From: Rhodospirillales bacterium | GTDB taxonomy: Bacteria; Pseudomonadota; Alphaproteobacteria; Acetobacterales; Acetobacteraceae | Direction of reading: 5' to 3' | Assembly: GCA_947447625.1 (NCBI GenBank) | Contig: CANFKS010000012.1 | Coordinates: 1-57,384, forward strand | Length of the DNA: 57,384 bases | Made by a program: the position numbers and the translations under genes | Notes under the pieces: model-generated | Database searches by the model: none | What the model saw: only the letters and a program-made list of their open reading frames with translations | What the model was told of the DNA's origin: nothing | In this document: piece after piece, positions 9,803 through 18,071 of the stretch | Layout: each line of letters opens with the position of its first letter | Numbering within the stretch: the first letter of the stretch is position 1

Positions 9803-9964
9803 TAAGAGAACAAATCGAACATAAAATGTAAAATAAAAACAATAATAAACATTTTAGCTCTTAAGGTAATAATTGACGTAGTATAGTTTCTTTCAGAGAT
9901 AGCGCGGTCGGACTCGGCCTAACCACCGTCTCGACACCGACCGCCACTTCTGGAGTATGCCAAC
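9803..9964. promoter_or_regulatory. AT-rich intergenic island with a possible promoter
   Basis: About 100 bases (9800-9895) are strongly AT-rich with runs of A and TAATAA, in sharp contrast to the GC-rich genes on both sides. A TTGACG at 9873-9878 resembles a -35 box; the element 17 bases further on (GAGATA, 9896-9901) is a poor -10 match. The strip could hold the promoter of the next transferase, since the upstream genes are packed without gaps. I see no clear inverted repeat. Confidence 0.3.
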
Positions 9965-11488
9965 TTGCCTTCCCTACTGCGCGACAAGATGATCATCAGG
10001 AGAGGCCTGCGCTGGCTGCGCCGCCGCCTTTGGGCGCCGCTCACCGACCGGATCGGCCACGCCAAACTCCAGTCGGCTGCGCTTGAGCCCCATACCCAGC
10101 CCGTCAGCCCTGGCGGCCTGACCGCGTCCTGGAGCCTGCAAACCCTGCTTGCCCGGCGGCCCGAGCCCGACGCCGCCCGCCGTATTGCCTTCGTCTCCAC
10201 CCTGCCCCCCGAAGACACCGGCATCGCCAATTGCTCGCTTCGCTCCTGGCTCGGCCACAGTGGTCCGGTTGACTTGTTCTGCCCCGCCCCTGACCTCGAC
10301 TGGTTCTTTGCCAACCGGCATGACTTGCGCGGCCCTGACGATACCGCCCCCCTTGAGCTCTTCGACGTCGACCTCCTGCTCACCGCCGCGCGCATCAACC
10401 GCTACAGCGCCATCGTCATCGCCTTCGGCAATTCCGACCATCATAAATACCTCATCCCCGTCCTCGCCCGCCTCGAAGCGGCGGATCTGCTGGATCGTTG
10501 CTCCCTCTACATCCACGATCCCTGCCTGCTGAACATCCTCAAACTCTTCTGTGGCGGGCGCCAGCCCGATTACATCGACACGCTCGGCAAGATCTACCAC
10601 CGGGATATCCCAGCCCTCCTCGCCGCTGCCGCTGCCGGCGGCGAGTTCAACGAACACCGCGCCCTCGGAGCCCAATCCATTCTCGGTGTCCGCTACTTTC
10701 ACGAGCGCGGCATCCGGCATTTCCTGGTCAACTCCGAAGCCGCCCGCACCCTGATCGAGGCTGACCTCGCTGCCGTCGACGCGCCGGTTGATGCCGTCGT
10801 CTCCCGCGTCTTTCACCCCGTCTTCCCCGCGCCCGGCGCGGTCGTTCGCTTCCCCTCCACCATGCCCGCCCTGCGCCACCCCATCACCGTCGGCACCTTC
10901 GGCATCCCTTCGCGTGGCAAATGCACCGAGGATGTCCTCGCCGCCATCCGTCTCCTGCGCGCCGAAGGCCACCCGATCCGCCTCGTCATCGCGGGTTACC
11001 ACGCCCAAGCTTACGCCGCCGAGCATGCCAACCTCCTCGCTGGCCTCGATATCGACCTGATCGATGCCCCCAGCGACTGGCGTCTCCTTGAAGCCATGCG
11101 CGCCGTCGATCTCGCCGTTCAACTCCGTGCCCATAATTTCGGCGAAAGCTCCGGCGTCGTCCCCCAACTTCTGTCGGTCGGCCGCGCCGTTATCGTCAAC
11201 CGGATCGGCAGCTTCGCCGAATATGGCGATGCCGTCGCCCAGATTCCCCCCCGCGCCAGCCCGCAGATCATCGCCCGCGCCATCCTCGCCACCATCGAAC
11301 ACCCCCCATCCCCCGCCGCGATCCGCCGCTATGCCGACACACACAGCCCCGCCCGCTTCCGCGATGCTCTCCTCGCCGCGCTCGATGAAGCTCCCCGTGC
11401 CCGGCTTGACCAACTCGGCCCCGCAGCCTTGCGGCCCCCACAGCCGCACGAGCCCGCCACGTCACTCGCCACCCGGCTCCGGCAATAA
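9965..11488 (+). CDS. Glycosyltransferase, GT-B fold, family 4-like
   Basis: A 507-residue protein with a very basic start (RRGLRWLRRRLW) that may touch the membrane surface. The first Rossmann domain has FVSTLPPEDTGIANCS, the SGIA-type motif seen in many family 4 enzymes. The second domain holds HNFGESSGVVPQLLSVG near residue 390, the position of the donor-binding acidic motif. TTG 9965 is used as start because GGAG lies about 9 bases upstream; ATG 9989 is an alternative. The stop is followed after 7 bases by a solute-binding protein gene. It is the longest of the three transferases in this island; substrate unknown. Confidence 0.85.
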   Translation: MPSLLRDKMIIRRGLRWLRRRLWAPLTDRIGHAKLQSAALEPHTQPVSPGGLTASWSLQTLLARRPEPDAARRIAFVSTLPPEDTGIANCSLRSWLGHSGPVDLFCPAPDLDWFFANRHDLRGPDDTAPLELFDVDLLLTAARINRYSAIVIAFGNSDHHKYLIPVLARLEAADLLDRCSLYIHDPCLLNILKLFCGGRQPDYIDTLGKIYHRDIPALLAAAAAGGEFNEHRALGAQSILGVRYFHERGIRHFLVNSEAARTLIEADLAAVDAPVDAVVSRVFHPVFPAPGAVVRFPSTMPALRHPITVGTFGIPSRGKCTEDVLAAIRLLRAEGHPIRLVIAGYHAQAYAAEHANLLAGLDIDLIDAPSDWRLLEAMRAVDLAVQLRAHNFGESSGVVPQLLSVGRAVIVNRIGSFAEYGDAVAQIPPRASPQIIARAILATIEHPPSPAAIRRYADTHSPARFRDALLAALDEAPRARLDQLGPAALRPPQPHEPATSLATRLRQ

Positions 11489-11495
11489 GCCCCCC

Positions 11496-13097
11496 ATGAT
11501 CGACCGCAGAACCCTCGCCAGCCTCCTCATGGCGGCGCCCCTGGCATCCCCCGGCGCGGTTCATGCCGCGACCCCGCCCGGTGTTGTCGTCATGGCTGGC
11601 ACGATCGACGACATCACCAGCCTCGATCCGGCGGAATCCTACGAATTCACCGGTATCCAGGTCCTGGCCAACTGCTACCGCCGCCTCGTCCGCGTAAACC
11701 CCGCCGACACCACAACCCTCACCCACGACCTCGCAACCAGCTGGACCGTCAGCCCCGACGCCCGCGTCTTCACGTTCACCCTGGGCACCGACGCGCGCTT
11801 CCCCTCCGGCGCCGCCGTCACTGCCGATGACGTCGCCTTCTCGCTGCGCCGCGTCGTGGCCCTCAACAAGGCGCCGGCCTTCATCATCTCCCAGTTCGGC
11901 TTCACGGCCGAAACCGTCGACCGTCAGATCCGTCCCGATGGCCCCTCCCGCGTCATCATCGAACTGCCCGTCCCCGTTGCGCCCGACTTCCTCCTCTTCT
12001 GCCTCGGCGGCACCATTGGTTCCATCGTGGAGCGCGCCAGCAGCATGGCCAATGCGGTCAACGGCGATTTTGGCAATGCCTGGTTGAAAACCCGCACCAA
12101 CGGCGCCGGCGCCTATCGAGTCGCTGCCTGGTCCGGACCGGACCGCCTTGTGCTCGACACCAACCCTCACGCCATTATCTCGGATGGCGCGCCCGCCCGC
12201 GCCCGCCGCATCGTCATCCTTCATGTACCGGACCCGGCGGTTCAACTCCTCATGCTGCGTCAGGGTGACGTCGACATCGCCCGCGACCTCACTCCGGACC
12301 AGCTCCGCGCCCTCGAAGCAGACCCTGCCTACACTATTGTATCCGCGGCCCAGGGCCGGATGATGTACCTCGCCATGAACGCCGATTTCGCCCCGTTCCG
12401 TCGCATCGAAGTGCGCCAGGCCGTCAAATGGGCGATCGACTATGCCGGCATCGCGCGGCACATCACGCCGCGCACCTGGGACGTCTGGCAGAACTTCCTC
12501 CCGCTCGGCATGCTCGGCGCCCAGGACAGCCAGCCCTTCCATCAGGACATCGCCCGCGCCAAAGCCCTCCTCGCCGCAGCCGGCTACCCCGCCGGCTTCG
12601 ACATCGAACTCGATCACCGCGCCAACGCGCCCTATACCGACATCGCCCAGGCGCTCCAGGCCAATCTCGCCCTCATCGGCGTCAGGGTAACCCTCAACAG
12701 CCAGGAACATAAGCAAGTCCTGAGCCGGGTTCGCGCGCGGCGCCATCAGGCGGCCCTCCTGACTTGGGCCACAGACTATTTTGATCCCCATTCGAACGCG
12801 CAGGCGTGGTGTGCCAACCCCGACGACACACCTGCGTCGAAGTTGCAAATCCTCGCCTGGCGCAGTCATTTCCAGGATAACGAACTGACCGCACTCGTCG
12901 AAGCCGCACGCATCGAGCTTGATCCCCGCCGTCGTGCCGCCCTTTATCATACCATGCAGGCCGCCGCGCATGATCGCGCGCCCTTCGCCTGGATGCTGCA
13001 AAACATATCCACCGTCGTCATGCGCCGGGGTGTCAGCGGCTACGCCATCGGCCCTATGGCGGAACTCACCGACTTCGCCCGCATCGCCAAGTCCTGA
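11496..13097 (+). CDS. ABC transporter substrate-binding protein, family 5 (DppA/OppA-like)
   Basis: The 533-residue protein begins with a signal peptide, DRRTLASLLMAAPLAS then an AHA-type cleavage site near residue 23; the twin arginine hints at Tat export. The body has family 5 features: GTIDDITSLDPAESYEF, then LATSWTVSPDARVFTF, FRRIEVRQAVKWAIDY, and the late DYFDPHSNAQ stretch. Such proteins bind peptides, nickel or other solutes in the periplasm for an ABC importer. No permease or ATPase gene is beside it, so it is an orphan here. It sits between a glycosyltransferase and a PaaK-like enzyme, 35 bases before the latter. Ligand unknown. Confidence 0.9.
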   Translation: MIDRRTLASLLMAAPLASPGAVHAATPPGVVVMAGTIDDITSLDPAESYEFTGIQVLANCYRRLVRVNPADTTTLTHDLATSWTVSPDARVFTFTLGTDARFPSGAAVTADDVAFSLRRVVALNKAPAFIISQFGFTAETVDRQIRPDGPSRVIIELPVPVAPDFLLFCLGGTIGSIVERASSMANAVNGDFGNAWLKTRTNGAGAYRVAAWSGPDRLVLDTNPHAIISDGAPARARRIVILHVPDPAVQLLMLRQGDVDIARDLTPDQLRALEADPAYTIVSAAQGRMMYLAMNADFAPFRRIEVRQAVKWAIDYAGIARHITPRTWDVWQNFLPLGMLGAQDSQPFHQDIARAKALLAAAGYPAGFDIELDHRANAPYTDIAQALQANLALIGVRVTLNSQEHKQVLSRVRARRHQAALLTWATDYFDPHSNAQAWCANPDDTPASKLQILAWRSHFQDNELTALVEAARIELDPRRRAALYHTMQAAAHDRAPFAWMLQNISTVVMRRGVSGYAIGPMAELTDFARIAKS

Positions 13098-13132
13098 AAG
13101 TCACCCTCCTGACCCGTCCTCGTTCCCGTTCC

Positions 13133-14539
13133 ATGGCCCAACCCACCCTGTCCCAGATCGAGGGCGTCGATTTCCCCCCGGTCCTTGGCGCCCGCGCCGC
13201 CACGCTGATGGCGCTGCAGCAGCAGTTCGATGAAACCCAATGGTGGCCGGCCGAGCGTCTGCGCGACGCCCAGTTCACCCAGCTCCGCCTCCTCCTCGCT
13301 CACGCCCGCGCCCACAACCCGTTTCTCGCCGAACGCCTCGCTGCCGCCGGCTTGGCCCATGACGCTCCGCTCGACGAGGCAGCCTGGTGCAAAATTCCCG
13401 TTCTCAGCCGCGCCGAACTCCGCCAGCACGGTGATCGGCTGGTCTGCACGGAGATCCCCGCCTCGCATGGCAAAACCAGTGTTGCGAGGAGCAGCGGCTC
13501 CACCGGCATCCCCATCCGCGTCACCAAGTCGGCCCTGGCCCAACTCATCTGGGAAGCCAGCCTCATCCGCGAGGAATTGTGGCACCGCGACGACCCCACC
13601 GGTACCATTGCCCGCCTCCACCCGCCACCGTCGGGTCTGCCGGACGCGCTCAAAGCCCAGGTCGATTCCCCCGCCGGGGCCGTCGCGCCGGACTGGGGGC
13701 CGCCGTGCAACATCATTTGGAAAACCGGCCGCATCGGCCTCATGACCGTCAAGCAGGACATCGCCGCCCAGGCCGCCTTCGTCGAACGCATCGGCGCCAC
13801 CTATCTCTACACCTTCCCCTCCAACCTCCAACTCCTCAAGGCCCACTACCAATCCACCGGTCGCCACCCGCCTCGCTTGCGCTCGATCTGGACCGGCAGC
13901 GAAATCCTCAGCCCCGATCTGCGCCGGGACTGCGAGGCCTTCTTCGGCTGCCCTGTCGTCGATACCTACTCCACCGCCGAAACCGGCTACATCGCCCTGC
14001 AATGCCCCGAGTCCGGCCTCTTTCACATCCAATCCGAGACCGTGAAGGTCGAAATCCTCGACCCCTCCGGCACTCCCTGCCTTCCTGGCCAAACCGGCCG
14101 CGTCGTCGTCACCCCGCTCCACAACTTCGCCATGCCGCTGCTCCGCTACGAAATCGGCGACGAAGCCGAAGTCGGCCCCCCCTGCACCTGCGGCCGCGGT
14201 CTGCCCACCCTCAGCCGCGTGGTCGGTCGTACCACCGATTACCTCGTCCACCCCGATGGCCGCCGCACCCGCTCCTCGCAACTCACCGGCGAATTCACCG
14301 GGTTCCCCAACGTCGTCCAATACCAGATCATCCAGCGCAGCCTCGAACGCATCGAAGTCATGATTGTCGCCGACCCGCCCTTCACCCCCGAGACCCGACA
14401 GCCCCTCCAATCCACGATCGAACGCGCCTTCGACCATGGCTTTACCATCGATGTCACTTTTCACCCCCGCATCCCCATCGAACCCGGCGGCAAACTCCGC
14501 CCCTTCAAGACCGACCTTCCCGAAGGCATCCGCGCTTAG
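13133..14539 (+). CDS. PaaK/CapK-like adenylate-forming enzyme
   Basis: The 468-residue protein has the ATP-binding P-loop-like motif RSSGSTGIP near residue 119, the adenylate-binding motif YSTAETGY near 278, and a Cys-containing stretch GPPCTCGRGLP near 345 that is common in phenylacetate-CoA ligase relatives. These enzymes activate a carboxylate as acyl-adenylate and usually pass it to CoA. No phenylacetate catabolism genes are near; the neighbours are glycosyltransferases, which fits the CapK-type members found with polysaccharide genes. Substrate unknown. Its TAG stop is the first three bases of a palindromic repeat. Confidence 0.85.
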   Translation: MAQPTLSQIEGVDFPPVLGARAATLMALQQQFDETQWWPAERLRDAQFTQLRLLLAHARAHNPFLAERLAAAGLAHDAPLDEAAWCKIPVLSRAELRQHGDRLVCTEIPASHGKTSVARSSGSTGIPIRVTKSALAQLIWEASLIREELWHRDDPTGTIARLHPPPSGLPDALKAQVDSPAGAVAPDWGPPCNIIWKTGRIGLMTVKQDIAAQAAFVERIGATYLYTFPSNLQLLKAHYQSTGRHPPRLRSIWTGSEILSPDLRRDCEAFFGCPVVDTYSTAETGYIALQCPESGLFHIQSETVKVEILDPSGTPCLPGQTGRVVVTPLHNFAMPLLRYEIGDEAEVGPPCTCGRGLPTLSRVVGRTTDYLVHPDGRRTRSSQLTGEFTGFPNVVQYQIIQRSLERIEVMIVADPPFTPETRQPLQSTIERAFDHGFTIDVTFHPRIPIEPGGKLRPFKTDLPEGIRA

Positions 14540-14580
14540 AGCCTGATGATTTTTTGCGATTCCGCCAAAAACCATCATTC
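14537..14580. repeat. Palindromic repeat, family 1 (TAGAGCCTGATGA...), copy 1
   Basis: The repeat starts with TAGAGCCTGATGATTTTTT and folds back on CCAAAAACCATCATT after a short GC-rich centre. Its first three bases are the stop codon of the upstream ligase gene. The right end has decayed and lacks the GGCTCTA end. Related copies lie at 16725, 42466, 45455 and 55810. The rest of the gap to 14694 holds only a small 7-bp hairpin (14636-14654). Confidence 0.85.
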
Positions 14581-14694
14581 CCCAGGCAAGTGCCAGTGCA
14601 ATCAGGAGCAGGGGAGGGGGCTCACCTCCAAGCCCGGCGGATGCGCAATCCGCCACCACGGCAGCCCCCAAACCCCGACAAGCCCAGGACCCCA

Positions 14695-15153
14695 ATGACC
14701 GAAATCTATATCGACGCCGACGCCTGCCCGGTCCGCGACGAAATTTTCTCCGTTGCCACCCGCCGCGCGCTCAGCGTTCATGTCGTCAGCAACGGCTCCC
14801 GCCCGATCCGCCCCCCGGGCCTGCCCAACGTCCACATGGTCGTCGTCTCTGCCGGCGCCGACATCGCGGACGACTGGATCGCCGATCGCATCACCGGGCA
14901 GGATGTCTGCATCACCGCCGATATCCCACTCGCCGCCCGCTGCCTCGCCAAATCCGCCCAGGCCCTGTCCTACAACGGCAAACGCTGGACCGGAGACAAC
15001 ATCGGCTCCGCCCTCGCCGGCCGCGAAATCTCGCGCCACATGCGTGAAACCGGCCTCGCCACCGGCGGTCCTGCCCCCCTCACCAAACAGGCCCGCTCCC
15101 TCTTCCTCCAAGCCCTCGACGCCGCCCTCGTCGCCGCACTCCGCAAATCATAA
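14695..15153 (+). CDS. YaiI/YqxD family protein (DUF188)
   Basis: The 152-residue protein opens with IYIDADACPVRDEI, the diagnostic start of the YaiI/YqxD family, and contains ADIPLAARCLAKSAQAL and KRWTGDNI further on. Length is normal for the family. The fold is a PIN-like nuclease domain with conserved aspartates; the cellular role is not settled. The gene converges on cysK, and the two coding regions overlap by 6 bases at their 3' ends. Confidence 0.9.
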   Translation: MTEIYIDADACPVRDEIFSVATRRALSVHVVSNGSRPIRPPGLPNVHMVVVSAGADIADDWIADRITGQDVCITADIPLAARCLAKSAQALSYNGKRWTGDNIGSALAGREISRHMRETGLATGGPAPLTKQARSLFLQALDAALVAALRKS

Positions 15154-16104
15154 GCCCGCGAACAACCCCGTCGACAAATACCGCTCCGCAAACGACGGCG
15201 CGATCACCACCACCAGCTTGCCCGCATTCTCCTCTCGCCGCGCCTCCTCCAGCGCCGCATGCAGCGCTGCCCCGGACGATATCCCGATCGGCACCCCATC
15301 GCCGCGTGCCGCCCGCCGCGCCGCCGCAATCGCCTCGCGCTCGCTCACCCTGACCACCGCATCCATCAGGCCCAGTTCCAGCACCTGGGGCTGAAACCCC
15401 GGCCCGATCCCCTGTACCCCATGCGGCCCCGGCTCATCGCCCGACAACACAGCGCTCTCCGCCGGCTCCACCAGCACCATCCGCAACCCGGGTCGCCGCG
15501 GCTTCAGCGCACGTGCGATGCCCGTCATCGTCCCCCCGGTCCCGCCACCGCCGACCACGATATCCACCTGCCCCGCCGTATCCGCCCAGATCTCCTCCGC
15601 CGTCCCCGCCGCATGCGCCGCCGGATTGGCCGGATTGTCGAACTGCCGCGGCATCCACGCCCCCGCGGTGCTCGCCACCAACACCTCTGCCCGCGCGATG
15701 GCGCCGGCCATCCCCTGCCGCTTCGGCGTCAACAGCACCTCCGCCCCCATCAGCCGGATCATCTTGCGCCGCTCCACCGACGCTCCCTCCGGCATGCACA
15801 CGATCAGCCGATACCCACGCGCTGCCGCCACAAACGCCAGCGCAATCCCGGTATTGCCGCTCGTCGGCTCCACCAGCACCGACCGCCCCGGCGCAATCAC
15901 CCCCTCCGCCTCTGCCGCCAACACCATCGCCAGCCCGATCCGGTCCTTCACCGAGCCGAGCGGATTGAAAAACTCGAGCTTCAGCGCTAGCCTCGCGCGC
16001 AACCCCTCCTCGGCAGCCAGCCGCGGCAATCCCACCAGCGGCGTATGGCCGATCGTGCTGAGGATGCTGTCATGAATGCGAGGCGTTGCGTGCGATGCGG
16101 TCAT
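15148..16104 (-). CDS. cysK: Cysteine synthase (O-acetylserine sulfhydrylase)
   Basis: The 318-residue PLP enzyme makes cysteine from O-acetylserine and sulfide. The PLP lysine is Lys53 in LGSVKDR. PTSGNTG binds the substrate carboxylate, and GGGGTGGT is the phosphate-binding loop; PIGISSGAA lies near the C-terminus. ATG 16104 is preferred to TTG 16110. The gene is divergent from an Rrf2 regulator, with 77 bases between the starts, which suggests local control. cysM is a possible alternative label; the NPLGSVKDR context fits CysK or CysM about equally. Confidence 0.92.
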   Translation of the reverse strand: MTASHATPRIHDSILSTIGHTPLVGLPRLAAEEGLRARLALKLEFFNPLGSVKDRIGLAMVLAAEAEGVIAPGRSVLVEPTSGNTGIALAFVAAARGYRLIVCMPEGASVERRKMIRLMGAEVLLTPKRQGMAGAIARAEVLVASTAGAWMPRQFDNPANPAAHAAGTAEEIWADTAGQVDIVVGGGGTGGTMTGIARALKPRRPGLRMVLVEPAESAVLSGDEPGPHGVQGIGPGFQPQVLELGLMDAVVRVSEREAIAAARRAARGDGVPIGISSGAALHAALEEARREENAGKLVVVIAPSFAERYLSTGLFAGL

Positions 16105-16181
16105 AGCCAAGCTGTATCACAGACCGCCGCCGTGGTTTACTCCCGCGATCCCGATATCATGCCTCATTTTACGGAGTCGCT

Positions 16182-16637
16182 ATGCTCATCCGCCGCGATC
16201 GCGCCATGGTCGCCGTCACGATCATGCTCGACATCGCCTTCCACGGCGGCCGCGCCAACACCGTCAGCGCCGCCGATCTGGCCTCCCGCCTCGGCATGGC
16301 CCGCCGCGGCATGGAGCCCCTGCTGCAATCCCTCTCCCGTGCCGGCCTGCTCGACAGCATCCGCGGCCCCCGTGGCGGATACCGCCTCGGCCGCCCGCGC
16401 CGCGACATCCGCATCGCCGATATCGTCGCCACCGCCACCGCCACCGCCGATGACGAATCGGCCCGCGATACCCCCGCCGGCCGCCTCCAGTCCGGCGTTA
16501 TCGACCCGCTATGGCACGACCTCGAATCCGCGGCCCGCACCCAACTTGCCAAACTCACCCTCGATGATCTCCTCACCCGCGCCACCGCCGCGGGCTTGCG
16601 CCGGCCGAGCGCCGAGCCCATCACCTTCGCCATCTGA
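16182..16637 (+). CDS. Rrf2-family transcriptional regulator without cluster cysteines
   Basis: The 151-residue protein has the Rrf2 winged helix-turn-helix: VSAADLASRLGMARRGMEP followed by LSRAGLLDSIRGPRGGY, with the RGPRGGY wing that defines the family. The region where IscR and NsrR carry three Fe-S cysteines has none; no cysteine is seen in the whole protein. GGAG lies 6 bases before the ATG. Its divergent position to cysK recalls CymR, the cysteine-free Rrf2 repressor of Firmicutes that senses cysteine status through CysK. That this protein controls cysK is inference. Confidence 0.88.
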   Translation: MLIRRDRAMVAVTIMLDIAFHGGRANTVSAADLASRLGMARRGMEPLLQSLSRAGLLDSIRGPRGGYRLGRPRRDIRIADIVATATATADDESARDTPAGRLQSGVIDPLWHDLESAARTQLAKLTLDDLLTRATAAGLRRPSAEPITFAI

Positions 16638-16663
16638 ACCCCCACCGCCATCCCCCGAAACAC

Positions 16664-16695
16664 AAAAAAGCCGCGCACCCGAACGGATGCGCGGC
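16664..16695 (-). terminator. Rho-independent terminator downstream of nusG
   Basis: An 8-bp stem (GCCGCGCA with TGCGCGGC, 16670-16677 and 16688-16695) is followed on the minus strand by six T residues (plus-strand A run 16664-16669). It lies about 130 bases beyond the nusG stop and would end secE-nusG transcription before the Rrf2 gene. On the plus strand no T-run follows. Confidence 0.75.
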
Positions 16696-16724
16696 CCAAA
16701 TCCAAAAAACGGGGAAAAGACCTT

Positions 16725-16766
16725 TGAGCCTGATGATTTGTGGCGGAAGCGCCAAAAATTATGCCC
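16725..16766. repeat. Palindromic repeat, family 1, degenerate copy 2
   Basis: GAGCCTGATGATTTGTGGCG pairs with CGCCAAAAATTATG around a GAAG centre. Both ends are worn: the left flank is TTTG rather than TTAG, and the right end reads GCCCAG. It lies between the nusG terminator and a family 2 repeat, and is the only family 1 copy not touching a stop codon. Confidence 0.75.
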
Positions 16767-16787
16767 AGCCAAACAAACAAAAAGCGA

Positions 16788-16828
16788 GAGCGGGATGCCT
16801 TCGCCTATCATATGTCGTCCCGCTCTAG
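16788..16828. repeat. Palindromic repeat, family 2 (GAGCGGGATGCCTTC...), copy 1
   Basis: GAGCGGGATGCCTTCGCCTA on the left and GTCCCGCTCTAG on the right form an inverted repeat. The right-hand CTA, read on the minus strand, is the TAG stop codon of nusG. The left half shares its first 15 bases with the copy at 45568. Confidence 0.8.
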
Positions 16829-17355
16829 ACCTTCTCGACCTGGCTGTATTCGAGTTCCACCGGCGTCGAGCGCCCAAAGATCGAGACGCTGACCTTCACG
16901 CGGCCCTTCTCCTCGTCGACTTCCTCGACTGTGCCGTTGAAACTGGTGAACGGCCCATCGGCCACCCGCACCTGCTCACCGATCTCGAACAGGATCGCCG
17001 GGCGGGGATGTTCGATCCCTTCCTGCGTCTGCTTCATGATCCGCTCGGCCTCGCTGTCGCTGATCGGCGTCGGCTTGGTCTTCGAGCCCAGGAACCCCGT
17101 AACCTTGGGCGTATCCTTGACCAGATGCCACGCCTCGTCGGTCAACTCCATCTTCACCAGCACATAGCCCGGGAAGAACTTTCGCTCGGCGTTGATCTTC
17201 TGCCCGCGCCGCAGTTCCACCACTTGCTCGGATGGCACCAGCACTTCATCAATCTGGTCGGCAAGCCCCTTCTGGGCCGCCTGTTCCTTGATCTGTTGCC
17301 CGATCTTCTTCTCGAAGCCCGAGTAGACGTGGACGACATACCAGCGCTTTGCCAT
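16825..17355 (-). CDS. nusG: Transcription termination/antitermination protein NusG
   Basis: The 176-residue protein has an N-terminal NGN domain starting [18 protein letters not shown] and the core [10 protein letters not shown], then a C-terminal KOW domain with [18 protein letters not shown]. It binds RNA polymerase and links it to Rho or the ribosome. ATG 17355 has GAGGGG about 7 bases upstream; the in-frame TTG two codons earlier is less likely. It follows secE after 12 bases as usual. Unlike the common order, rplK does not follow; a terminator and repeats do. Its TAG stop is formed by the end of a palindromic repeat. Confidence 0.97.
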   Translation of the reverse strand: MAKRWYVVHVYSGFEKKIGQQIKEQAAQKGLADQIDEVLVPSEQVVELRRGQKINAERKFFPGYVLVKMELTDEAWHLVKDTPKVTGFLGSKTKPTPISDSEAERIMKQTQEGIEHPRPAILFEIGEQVRVADGPFTSFNGTVEEVDEEKGRVKVSVSIFGRSTPVELEYSQVEKV

Positions 17356-17367
17356 GTTCAACCCCTC

Positions 17368-17571
17368 TCAGAAACCGGTGCCGAACAACAGACGGACGCC
17401 GACGCCGATGATCTGATCGGCGATGAAAAAGAACGCGGCCGCGAGGCTGCCCAACGCGAACACGAGCCCCGTCGTCACCATCGTCTCTTTGCGCGAAGGC
17501 CAGGTGACTTTGATGACTTCGCTGCGCACTTCGCGCGCGAACTTCAACGGATCGAACGCCACGCCGGTCAT
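17368..17571 (-). CDS. secE: Preprotein translocase subunit SecE
   Basis: A 67-residue single-span SecE: amphipathic REVRSEVIKVTWPSRKET, the family signature, then one membrane helix (VFALGSLAAAFFFIADQIIG). It stabilises SecY in the inner membrane. The start is uncertain. ATG 17571 has AGGAG only one base upstream, which is too close. GTG 17562 has the same AGGAG at about 10 bases and would give VAFDPLKF, close to other alphaproteobacterial SecE starts I recall, so GTG 17562 may be the real one. nusG follows. Confidence 0.92.
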   Translation of the reverse strand: MTGVAFDPLKFAREVRSEVIKVTWPSRKETMVTTGLVFALGSLAAAFFFIADQIIGVGVRLLFGTGF

Positions 17572-17747
17572 GCTCCTAAGCTGCCTTCCAGTGCGGGGAT
17601 GATTCCCCAGATAGCCAAACAAAGCGGTCGTCATCCAAGCCTGGCCACATCAGGGCCAAACCCATCCAAACACGCCGCCGGATCGCTGAGAATGCGGGAC
17701 CGGTTCGGCGCGGCCGCACCCGATGCCACAGGCATGGGAGGCGGCGC

Positions 17748-17824
17748 TGGCAGGGGTGGAGGGTCTCGAACCCGCAACCTCCGGTTTTGGAGACCGGCGC
17801 TCTAGCCAATTGAGCTACACCCCT
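17748..17824 (-). tRNA. tRNA-Trp (anticodon CCA)
   Basis: Read on the minus strand, a 7-bp acceptor stem AGGGGTG/CACCCCT encloses a normal cloverleaf. The anticodon stem-loop CCGGT-CTCCAAA-ACCGG gives CCA. The 3' CCA is encoded (plus-strand TGG at 17748). It lies just upstream of secE-nusG, its usual alphaproteobacterial place. Confidence 0.95.
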
Positions 17825-17997
17825 ACGCGCCCGGCCCGAGCTGATCACAGAACGGCCCGGTCCAGGGGGGCGTAAAGAGAATGTTGGCGCCCTAATGTCA
17901 AGAGCATCATGCGCGTTTCCCTGGGCCACATTGCCACAACGCAGCCAAACCGCGATTTCGTCAGGAGAGGGGCAGGGGCTACCACCGGTATTCCGGC

Positions 17998-18071
17998 TGG
18001 AGCGGGTGACGGGAATCGAACCCGCACAGCCAGCTTGGAAGGCTGGGACTCTACCATTGAGCTACACCCGC
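17998..18071 (-). tRNA. tRNA-Gly (anticodon UCC)
   Basis: Minus-strand cloverleaf with acceptor GCGGGTG/CACCCGC and an anticodon stem-loop CCAGC-CTTCCAA-GCTGG giving TCC. The 3' CCA is encoded. In many relatives tRNA-Thr and a tuf gene stand between this and tRNA-Trp; here only 173 bases of non-coding DNA do. Confidence 0.95.

Noticed and set aside
14537-16828. Complete insertion sequences at the repeat copies
   Set aside because: The repeats are 40-50 bp with no transposase frame in or next to them; they can only be solo or miniature elements.
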